A DNA stretch of 38,515 nucleotides, taken from assembly GCA_937897645.1 (NCBI GenBank), contig CALCNV010000149.1, forward strand, positions 1-38,515, written 5' to 3'. A program made the position numbers and the translations under genes. The DNA comes from an uncultured Lysobacteraceae bacterium. Lineage in GTDB: Bacteria > Pseudomonadota > Gammaproteobacteria > Xanthomonadales > Xanthomonadaceae. The notes beneath the pieces were generated by a model. That model ran no database searches, was not told the origin of the DNA, and worked only from the letters and a program-made list of their open reading frames with translations. This document shows, piece by piece, positions 31,446-38,515 of this stretch (its first letter is position 1; every line of letters begins with the position of its first letter).

Positions 31446-33512
31446 TTATCGGCCGATATGCTGCTTCAACCAGCCATTCACCGTGTCATGCCACAGCACG
31501 CTGTTCTGCGGCTTCAGCACCCAGTGGTTCTCGTCCGGGAAATACAGCAACTTCGATTCGATGCCCTTGCGTTGCAAGGCGGTGAACGCGGACAAGCCCT
31601 GGTCGACCGGCACGCGGTAGTCCTTCTCGCCCTGCACCACCAGCATCGGCACGCGCCATTGGGCAACATGGTTCACGGGATTGAATTTCTCGTAGCCCTT
31701 CTGGTTTTCGTAGGGCGCCCCACCGAATTCCCAATGGGTGAACCATTGTTCCTCGGTCACATACCCCATCGACAGCGTGTTGAACACGCCGTCGTGGTTG
31801 ACCAGGCATTTCCACGGCTCATTCCAGTTGCCGGCAATCCAGTTGACCATGTAGCCGCCATAACTGGCACCCAAGGCGCATGCCTTGCCTGCATCGAGGA
31901 ATGGGAATTTCTGCTGCGCCGCTGCCCAACCCTTCTGCAAATCTTCCAATGGCTTCCCGCCCCAATCCTGGCTGATGGAATCGGTGAAGGCCTGCCCATA
32001 GCCGGTGGAGCCGTGGAAATCGATCATCACTACGGCATACCCCTGTCCCGCATAGGTCTGCGGATTCCAGCGGTAGCTCCAACTGTTGCCGAAGCTGCCC
32101 TGTGGGCCGCCATGGATCAGGAATGCGACCGGATACGTCTTGCCTTCTTCGAAATCCCAGGGCTTGACCACGAAGCCGTGCACGGTTTCGCCATTCCAGC
32201 CCTTGAAGCTGAACTGCTGCGACGCGCCCATGGCCACGTCCGGCAGGCGTTCCGAGGTGCTCTGCGTGATTGCGCGCAACGGTTCGCCGGCCAGCGTGGT
32301 GGTGAACAACTGGTCGCCGCTCTGCAAGGTATTGCGAGTGAAGGCCAGGGTGTCGCCGGCGAGGTCGAATGCCGAGACGGTGCCTTCGCCCACCACTTGC
32401 CGCACCTGTCCGCTGCCCAGGTCGATGCCGAACAGCGGATGCTGGCCGACGTCTCCCGCGGTGGTGAACAACGTCTGGCCGTCTTCGGACAAACTGATGC
32501 CATCGGCAGAACGATCCCAGTCCGCGGCGATTTCTTTCAACGTCCCGGATGCGAGTTCAAGTGCGCGCAGGCCAAAGCGATCCGCCTCGAAGCCGGGACG
32601 CGTAGTGGCGCGATAGAACAGTGTCTTGCCATCCGCACTGAACACCGGCGTGGTGTCCCATGCCGGGTTGGCGGCAGTGAGGTTGGCGGGCGTGCCACTG
32701 CCATCGACATTGATGCGGAACAGGTCGAAATTGGTGGACCAGGCCTCGGACTTGCCTGCCACTCGGATGCTGGCGACGATGGATTTCCCATCCGGCGCCC
32801 AGGTGTATTCGCTCGCGTCGCCGAACGGCTTGGACGGCGCATCGCCGTCGATGCCATGCGTCAACGAGACCGCCGCACTTGCCGGCGCGGAGGTTGCAGC
32901 GGGCAACGTCGCCACGAACAGGCGATTGCGACGGCCATCGACCCAGGCATCCCAGTGGCGCACGAACAGGCGGTCATGCACGACGCCGGTGCTCTTCCTG
33001 GCCTTCGTGTCGTCCTGGCGCTTCTGCGTGCAGGCAAAGTCGGCCTTGCACTCGGCGAAGGTCTCGCTGCTGAAGAGCAGCTGCGTGCCATCCGGCGACA
33101 ACTGGTAGCTGCCCACGTCCAGTGCGAATGCGGTCAGCTGTCGTGGTTTCCCACCCTGCAAGGGCATGGAATAGAGCTGCTGCGTGCCCGATTTCGCGCT
33201 GAGGAAATACACGGACTTGCCGTCCGGCGAGAACGCGGGCGAATTGACATTCCAACCCTCGGGCGTGAACTGTCGCGGCGGCGCCATGTCGCGGCTCAAT
33301 AGATTGCGCATCCACAAGCCGGTGCTGGCCTTGACCACGTCCTTGTCCATCACGCGCTTGGCGAACACGACCACGCTGCCATCGGGCGACAAGGTGGGCG
33401 AGGACACACGATCCAGCGCGACCATGTCGCGCACCTCGAATCCGCGCGGTGCGGCGAACGCAGGCAGGCTGGCCAGCAGGCATAACGGCAACAATGCGAT
33501 ACGAAACTTCAT
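31446..33512 (-). CDS. Secreted S9 family (prolyl oligopeptidase-type) peptidase
   Basis: 688 residues. A signal peptide (residues 1-20, MKFRIALLPLCLLASLPAFA) exports it. A beta-propeller domain built from repeats such as SSPTLSPDGSVVVFAKR, NSPAFSPDGKSVYFLS and YQLSPDGTQLLFSSE runs to about residue 420, and an alpha/beta hydrolase domain has GASYGGYM with nucleophile S550, Asp in VVQGEKDYRVP and His in PDENHWV. It resembles dipeptidyl/acylaminoacyl peptidases that release dipeptides. The start codon lies in an 8-bp hairpin (33511-33518 with 33534-33541). It sits 95 bp after the OPT transporter gene on the same strand. Confidence 0.95.
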   Translation of the reverse strand: MKFRIALLPLCLLASLPAFAAPRGFEVRDMVALDRVSSPTLSPDGSVVVFAKRVMDKDVVKASTGLWMRNLLSRDMAPPRQFTPEGWNVNSPAFSPDGKSVYFLSAKSGTQQLYSMPLQGGKPRQLTAFALDVGSYQLSPDGTQLLFSSETFAECKADFACTQKRQDDTKARKSTGVVHDRLFVRHWDAWVDGRRNRLFVATLPAATSAPASAAVSLTHGIDGDAPSKPFGDASEYTWAPDGKSIVASIRVAGKSEAWSTNFDLFRINVDGSGTPANLTAANPAWDTTPVFSADGKTLFYRATTRPGFEADRFGLRALELASGTLKEIAADWDRSADGISLSEDGQTLFTTAGDVGQHPLFGIDLGSGQVRQVVGEGTVSAFDLAGDTLAFTRNTLQSGDQLFTTTLAGEPLRAITQSTSERLPDVAMGASQQFSFKGWNGETVHGFVVKPWDFEEGKTYPVAFLIHGGPQGSFGNSWSYRWNPQTYAGQGYAVVMIDFHGSTGYGQAFTDSISQDWGGKPLEDLQKGWAAAQQKFPFLDAGKACALGASYGGYMVNWIAGNWNEPWKCLVNHDGVFNTLSMGYVTEEQWFTHWEFGGAPYENQKGYEKFNPVNHVAQWRVPMLVVQGEKDYRVPVDQGLSAFTALQRKGIESKLLYFPDENHWVLKPQNSVLWHDTVNGWLKQHIGR

Positions 33513-33541
33513 CAAGGACTCCGAAAACGGTAATCCTTGAT
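33511..33541 (-). promoter_or_regulatory. Hairpin over the start of the S9 peptidase mRNA
   Basis: ATCAAGGA (33511-33518) and TCCTTGAT (33534-33541) can pair in the mRNA; the stem takes in the first bases of the ATG and the loop holds the GGAG ribosome site. It could limit initiation. Sequence observation, function not shown. Confidence 0.35.
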
Positions 33542-33607
33542 GGTAGGCCGCAATACGCACGCAACGCAAAGGCATGAAGTCACATCTTCGCGTCACGCCC
33601 CCATTTT

Positions 33608-35557
33608 TCAGGCGGAAGTTGCCTGTTCATGTGGCTTTGCACCGCTGCGGTACAGCAACCAGCCCACTACCGCCAATACAGCTAGCCCCACCCATTGGCT
33701 GAAATGCCAGGCCTCAGGCATGGCCAGGACTTCCGCATTGCTGGTCATCACGATAGGCACTGCGATGGCGATGCCCATCAGGGCTTCGCCGGTGATCAGG
33801 CCCGCGGAGAACAGCGTGCCCGGGCGGTGGATGCGGTCCTTCGCTTCTTCATCGTCGTCACTGACACCGTGCTTGCGCTGCACGTAATGGGAGATCAGGC
33901 CACCAAGGAAGATCGGCACCATCAGTTCCAGCGGAAGGTAGATGCCAATGGCCGCGGCAAGCACGGGCACGCGGAACTTCGAGCCACGTGATTTCAACCA
34001 TTCGTCGAACGCGATGATCACCGCGCCCACGCCTACGCCAATCGCGATCATGCCCCACGGCAACTTGCCGCCAAACATGCCCTTGGCCACCGATGCCATC
34101 AAGGTGGCCTGCGGTGCGGACAGTGAATTGGGATGTTCCGGCGTCGGTGCGCCGATGCCGTAGGCCGCGGCCAGCAGGTTGAGCACGGGCGCCATGATCA
34201 ATGCGCACGAGAATGCGCCGATGGCCAGCATGAGCTGCTGCTTCCACGGCGTGGCGCCAACCAGGTAGCCGGCCTTGAGGTCCTGCAGGTTGTCGCCACC
34301 CACCGCCGCCGCGCAGCACACCACGGCACCGATCATGATGGCCGCAACCGCGCCCTTGTCCGAGTCACGGCCGAGCAGCAATACGAGTACCACCGATGCG
34401 AACAGGATAGTGGCAATGGTGATGCCCGACACCGGATTATTCGACGAACCGACCAGTCCGGCGAGATAACCGGACACCGACACGAACAGGAAACCAGCCA
34501 CGATCATGATGATGGTCATCGGGATGGCGACGAGCCATTGATTCACGATGGCCTGGTACAGGAAGGCCAGCGGAATAACGAACAGCACCAGTGCGACCAG
34601 CATCCATTTCATCGGCAGGTCGCGGTCGGTTTCGGCGACTGCTTCACCAGTATTCTTGCGCGCGGCTGCAAAGCCACTGCGAATGCCGGACAACAGGGAC
34701 TTGCGCAGCGAGAACAAAGTCCACACGCCGCCAATCAACATCGCGCCCACGCCCAGGTAACGGATCTTCGCCGACCAAATCGCGAATGCGGTGTCGGCAG
34801 CGCTGGCGCCCACCACTTGCGCGGCCAGAGCCGGATCGCTGCCCATGAAAAACGCGTTGTAGATGGGAATCGCCAGATGCCAGGACAACACCGCGCCGGA
34901 CAAGACCACGATGCCGATGTTTAAGCCAACGATGTAGCCCACGCCCAGCAATGCCGGCGACAGATTGGTCCCCAGGTAGGCAATGCCCTTGCCGTTGCCG
35001 AAGAAACCCGCGACCGCCCAATTGTCCGGGATCATGCGCAGCCCGCTGGCGGCCGCCAGCTTGATGAGTGCGCCGATGCCTGCCGAGAAGGCAAGTATCT
35101 TCAGCCCCGGACCCGGATTCTCACCGGCCTTCAGCACTTCCGCCGCCGCCTTGCCTTCCGGGAAGGGCAGCGGGTCTTCAACGATCATCGTGCGCCGCAA
35201 CGGCACCGAGAACAACACGCCCAGCAAGCCGCCCAATCCGGCGATGCCCAGCACCCACCAGTATTTGAAGTCGGGCCAGAAGCCCATGATCACCAGTGCG
35301 GGGATGGTGAAAATCACGCCGGCGGCGATCGACGAACCTGCGGACGCGCCGGTCTGGACGATGTTGTTCTCGAGGATGGTGCCGCCACCCAACAGGCGCA
35401 GCACGCCCATGGAGACGACCGCGGCGGGAATCGCAGTGGCGATGGTCAGGCCCGCGAACAGGCCAAGGTAGGCATTGGCTGCGGCGAGGACCATCGCGAG
35501 GATGATCGCCAGCACTACGGCACGGAAGGTAAGTTGCGGCGTCTGTGCACTGTTCAT
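33608..35557 (-). CDS. OPT family oligopeptide transporter
   Basis: 649 residues. Prokaryotic OPT proteins import oligopeptides or metal chelates. It starts MNSAQTPQLTFRAVVLAIILAMVLAAANAYLGLFAGLTIATAIPAAVVSMGVLR, followed by NIVQTGASAGSSIAAGVIFTIPALVI, which is the OPT signature, and has about 16 membrane segments. Later motifs: SGYLAGLVGSSNNPVSGITIATILFASVVLVLL and VCCAAAVGGDNLQDLKAGYLVGATPWKQQ. A CAGGGA site precedes the ATG at 35557; the open frame before it has no similarity. It is divergent from the POT transporter across 122 bp, so the two may share control. Confidence 0.95.
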   Translation of the reverse strand: MNSAQTPQLTFRAVVLAIILAMVLAAANAYLGLFAGLTIATAIPAAVVSMGVLRLLGGGTILENNIVQTGASAGSSIAAGVIFTIPALVIMGFWPDFKYWWVLGIAGLGGLLGVLFSVPLRRTMIVEDPLPFPEGKAAAEVLKAGENPGPGLKILAFSAGIGALIKLAAASGLRMIPDNWAVAGFFGNGKGIAYLGTNLSPALLGVGYIVGLNIGIVVLSGAVLSWHLAIPIYNAFFMGSDPALAAQVVGASAADTAFAIWSAKIRYLGVGAMLIGGVWTLFSLRKSLLSGIRSGFAAARKNTGEAVAETDRDLPMKWMLVALVLFVIPLAFLYQAIVNQWLVAIPMTIIMIVAGFLFVSVSGYLAGLVGSSNNPVSGITIATILFASVVLVLLLGRDSDKGAVAAIMIGAVVCCAAAVGGDNLQDLKAGYLVGATPWKQQLMLAIGAFSCALIMAPVLNLLAAAYGIGAPTPEHPNSLSAPQATLMASVAKGMFGGKLPWGMIAIGVGVGAVIIAFDEWLKSRGSKFRVPVLAAAIGIYLPLELMVPIFLGGLISHYVQRKHGVSDDDEEAKDRIHRPGTLFSAGLITGEALMGIAIAVPIVMTSNAEVLAMPEAWHFSQWVGLAVLAVVGWLLYRSGAKPHEQATSA

Positions 35558-35647
35558 GCGGATCCCTGAGCTTCGAGGTGCCGACAACCTATAAGGAAGC
35601 CCCACGCAAGTCCAGCCGTGGTGCGGCATGGACGTCCGGGACGTCGC

Positions 35648-35653
35648 TATACT
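35648..35653 (+). promoter_or_regulatory. -10-like TATACT before the POT transporter
   Basis: TATACT lies 27-32 bp before the TTG start, with a good match to TATAAT (five of six) but no clear -35. It falls in the 122-bp region between the divergent OPT and POT genes. Confidence 0.4.
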
Positions 35654-35679
35654 CCGGTTTTCCACGCAGGATCGCGCCC

Positions 35680-37446
35680 TTGTCCGCATCCATCCAGCCG
35701 GCACTGCCGGCACACGGGGATTTCCTTGGCCACCCCAAGGGCGTGTACATCTGCTTCTTCACCGAAATGTGGGAACGCTTTTCCTTCTACGGAATGAAGG
35801 CGTTGCTGCTGCTGTATCTGACCAAATACCACCTGTTCGGCGACAAGGCAGGCCTGGACCTGTTGGGCGCTTACGGCGGAATGGTCTATGCGATACCGGT
35901 GATCGGCGGACTGCTGGCCGACCGCTGGCTGGGCATGCGCAAGGCTGTGGTCTTCGGCGGCGTGTTGCTGGTGCTGGGCCACATCGGCATGGCGTTTGAA
36001 GGAGTGGCCGCGGTGGATGTCGGCGGCGTCGTGACCCGCGACGAAAACGCGCTGCGCTACACGTACCTGTCGCTCGCCCTGATCATCATGGGCGTGGGTT
36101 TCCTCAAGCCGAACATCTCCACCATCGTTGGCAAGCTGTATCCAGAAAACGACCCGCGTCGTGATTCTGGTTTTTCGCTGTTCTACGCGGGCATCAACCT
36201 GGGGGCCCTGTTCTCTGCGCTGATCTGCGCCTACCTGGGTGAAACCTTCGGCTGGAAATACGGCTTTGGTGCTGCTGGCATCGGCATGGTGCTGGGCCTG
36301 GCGATGTTCCTGTGGGGGCAGAAGTACCTGGACGGCCATGCCGAGCCTGCCGCGCCACACACGCTGCGCGAACGCGTGCTGGGCGTGCCACGCGAGTGGT
36401 TGATCTATGCCGGTTCGGTAGCGGGGGCATTGCCGGTCGCCTGGCTGATGTGGGCGGCGGCCAACGGAAAATTCTCGCTGGGCGGTGAAGTCACGCTGGC
36501 GTTGATGCTGATGCTGCTGGTACTGGCCGGCGTGCTGGTCTGGTTCACCTGGTTCGTGCTGCGGCACTGCACGCCGGTGCAGCGCCAGCAGATGATCGCG
36601 TTGATGGTGACCATCTTCATGGCGCTGGTGTTCTTCACCTTGTACGAGCAGACCTACGGCTCGTGGGTGACGTTCACCGATCGCCTGCTGACCAAGGACC
36701 TGGTGCCATCACTGGTCATCCGCGATGGCACGCCGGTACCGTGGTCGATCATCTCCCTGCTGTTGGCACCACTATCGTTCGTGCTGGCGGCGCGGATGTC
36801 CGAGCGCGATCCTGCATCACGCGCACCGCAACGCCTGTTCATTGCCGTGGGCGTGATCATGCTGGTCTTCCTGCTGCGCGACATGCTGGCGCTGCAGCAG
36901 TCGGCGGGCTCGCTGACGTACCTGGGTTCGTTGTTCATCGTGTTGCTGGCACCGCTCTTCGCCGCGCTGTGGGCAGCATTGGGAAAACGCGGACGTGATC
37001 CATCCAAGCCGGTGAAGTCCGCGCTTGGCCTGTTCTTCGCAGGCCTGTCTTTCATCCCGATGGCACTGGCGGCGCAGCAGGCCGGGATATCGGGCCAGAT
37101 GGCCAGTGTCTGGTGGTTGGTACTGGCGTACCTCATCCTGGAGATCGGCGAAATGTGCGTGTCTCCGGTTGGCCTTTCCGCGGTGACCGAGCTTTCGGTG
37201 CCGCGCGTGGTCAGCCTGATGATGGGTACCTGGTTCCTGGGCACCGCATTTTCCGAAAACCTCGCAGCGCTGTTCGGCAAGCTGGCTGCGATCGAGGTGC
37301 CGCATGGCGAGACGATGGATATGGCCAGTGCCGCGGGCAAATACGCCGACCTGTTCTGGCTGATGATGTGGATCGGCCTTGGCTTCGCGCTGGTCGCGCT
37401 GCTGCTGGCACCGCTGCTGAAGCGGATGATGCACGGCGCGCGCTAG
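35680..37446 (+). CDS. POT family proton-coupled peptide transporter
   Basis: 588 residues. MFS-type symporter for di- and tripeptides. The proton-coupling motif ExxER is in FFTEMWERFSFYGMKALLLLYL, and the PTR2 signature FYAGINLGALFSALICAYLGETFGWKYGFGAAGIGM is present. About 14 helices, ending KRMMHGAR. No ATG gives a proper N-terminus: the frame up to 35545 is open but overlaps the OPT start region, so the TTG at 35680 (MSASIQPALPAHGDFLGHPKG) with CAGGA 10 bp upstream is the best start. A bidirectional terminator follows. It fits with the peptidases as peptide uptake. Confidence 0.95.
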   Translation: MSASIQPALPAHGDFLGHPKGVYICFFTEMWERFSFYGMKALLLLYLTKYHLFGDKAGLDLLGAYGGMVYAIPVIGGLLADRWLGMRKAVVFGGVLLVLGHIGMAFEGVAAVDVGGVVTRDENALRYTYLSLALIIMGVGFLKPNISTIVGKLYPENDPRRDSGFSLFYAGINLGALFSALICAYLGETFGWKYGFGAAGIGMVLGLAMFLWGQKYLDGHAEPAAPHTLRERVLGVPREWLIYAGSVAGALPVAWLMWAAANGKFSLGGEVTLALMLMLLVLAGVLVWFTWFVLRHCTPVQRQQMIALMVTIFMALVFFTLYEQTYGSWVTFTDRLLTKDLVPSLVIRDGTPVPWSIISLLLAPLSFVLAARMSERDPASRAPQRLFIAVGVIMLVFLLRDMLALQQSAGSLTYLGSLFIVLLAPLFAALWAALGKRGRDPSKPVKSALGLFFAGLSFIPMALAAQQAGISGQMASVWWLVLAYLILEIGEMCVSPVGLSAVTELSVPRVVSLMMGTWFLGTAFSENLAALFGKLAAIEVPHGETMDMASAAGKYADLFWLMMWIGLGFALVALLLAPLLKRMMHGAR

Positions 37447-37465
37447 GGCAGCGCCTGGTTCCACA

Positions 37466-37499
37466 AACAACGACGGCGCCTTTCGGCGCCGTCGTTGTT
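37466..37499. terminator. Bidirectional terminator between convergent genes
   Basis: A stem of about 15 bp (with the core CGACGGCGCC and GGCGCCGTCG) around a TTTC loop, between the stop of the POT gene and the stop of the second S9 peptidase. The outer part is AT-rich on both sides (ACAA and TTGT), so it can serve both directions, although the T-runs are short. Confidence 0.75.
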
Positions 37500-37511
37500 G
37501 GCATGAGTCGA

Positions 37512-38515
37512 TTACTTGGTGCTGGTAACGGCCGCCGGCTTTGCCGGCGCACCACCGATGTTGCGCGCAAGGAAATTCAACAGCCTGGTGTAGAACTCGC
37601 GGCGATGTTCCTCGGTGTAGAAACCATGCCCTTCGGTATCGTAGTAGAGGGTTTCTACCGGCACGCCCGCGCCAATCAATGCTCGCTCCATCAACTTGCT
37701 GTGCTCTATAGGTGCGCGTTCGTCTTCGCCGCCGGCCGCAAGGAACACAGGGACCTTGATCTGTCCGGCGATGCGGTTCGGGGAAGCGCCGGCCAGCTTG
37801 TCTTTCTCTCCGATCCAGTCACGCACGAAATTCTCGCCGGACACACGTTCCTGGATATCGCCCCGAGAATGAAGCATCGGCAGATCGTAGACACCCACGT
37901 AACCCACAGCACACTTGTACAGATCGGGCTCCTTGGCAACACCCATCAGAGATGCGTAGCCACCATAGCTTGACCCGTATATGCAGATGCGGTTGGGATC
38001 AGCAATGCCTTGTTGGATGGCCCATCGCGTGGCATCGGTCAGGTCGTCTTGCATGGTGCCACCCCATTGTTTCCGGCCCGCTTCCTGGAAGGCCCGACCA
38101 TGTTTTCCGGAACCGCGGAAATTGATCTGCAGCACTGCATAACCGGCAGATGCCAACATCTGGTTGTCGCCATCAAATCCCCACGTATCCAATGCTCCAA
38201 ACGGACCGCCATGCGGCAATACCACCAATGGCAGGTTCTTTGCTGCTGAACCATGCGGCACTGTTAGATAGCCCTTCAACTGCAGACCATCACGCGCCTT
38301 CAACGCGACCGGTCGCATCTCCGCCATTTTCTCGGGATCGAACCATGTGGCACGACTGATGACATGATCAGCTTTCTTGGCTACGGTATCGTAAACATAG
38401 AAGTCACCCGGATTGCGATCACTGTACGTCTGTACCAGTGCCAGCCTTCCATCTGTGGTCGGGTTCTACCCCGAAATCACGGACGGTTGTAAAAGGGTTG
38501 AAAACTTCAATTCCT
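37512..38515 (-). CDS. S9 family peptidase, C-terminal part (5' end outside the window, possibly broken)
   Basis: The hydrolase domain of a second prolyl oligopeptidase-type enzyme. It shows DGLQLKGYLTVPHG, LPHGGPFG, the nucleophile in IYGSSYGGYASLM, Asp in AAGGEDERAPIEHSK and His in DTEGHGFYTEEH, with a tail AKPAAVTSTK. The ATG at 38327 is internal: family sequence continues upstream (DGRLALVQTYSDRNPGDFYVYDTVAKK), so the gene is longer. An in-frame TAG lies at 38466-38468, and beyond it the same frame is not clearly family-like. Either the gene is a pseudogene, a frameshift is present, or the end of the sequence holds an error. Lower GC than its neighbours. Confidence 0.85.

Overview
The window looks like a chromosomal segment of a gammaproteobacterium of the Lysobacterales (Xanthomonadaceae: Lysobacter, Thermomonas, Luteimonas or Pseudoxanthomonas-like). 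This rests on the high GC content, the gene orders sspB-sspA-petCBA and miaB-phoH-ybeY-corC, and the many short palindromic repeats starting GTAG/GTGG, which resemble the SMAG repeats of Stenotrophomonas. The species is not identified, and no rRNA, tRNA or CRISPR was seen.

Positions 1-7.0 kb are housekeeping: a Trm112-like protein and nadC; a DUF3301 protein; then, on the minus strand, the bc1 complex petA-petB-petC followed by sspA and sspB, and a secreted lytic transglycosylase. From 7.3 to 14.4 kb, on the plus strand, lies the conserved miaB-(phoH)-ybeY-corC block. It is interrupted by two AT-rich orphan genes and followed by a secreted DUF4105 protein and a GH97 glycosidase. The second orphan (10479-10982) runs into a sequence at 10913-10973 that strongly resembles an integron attC site. 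A lone gene cassette seems to have landed exactly at the 3' end of phoH and to have replaced its last codons; this is the most unusual feature of the window.

Positions 16.6-26.3 kb form an anaerobic and denitrification island: hemN, an FNR regulator with all four Fe-S cysteines, quinol-type NO reductase, a small Cys-tailed protein, NnrS, a SirB2-family membrane protein, a lipoprotein copper nitrite reductase fused to cytochrome c, a NirV-like protein and a SCO1/SenC protein. FNR/DNR-type palindromes sit in front of hemN (perfect), norB and nirK, so the regulator in the cluster probably controls the cluster. The hemN box is centred 41.5 bp before the start codon, which predicts a leaderless mRNA. 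The enzymes cover nitrite to NO to N2O; neither nitrate reductase nor N2O reductase is in the window.

From 26.4 to 30.0 kb are corA and the pyruvate/peptide-type transporter pair cstA-ybdD, closed by a clear intrinsic terminator. From 30.1 kb to the end is a peptide-use region: a DUF819 membrane protein, an S9 peptidase and an OPT transporter on the minus strand, a divergent POT peptide transporter, and a second S9 peptidase at the edge. That last gene carries an in-frame stop 48 bp before the window ends.
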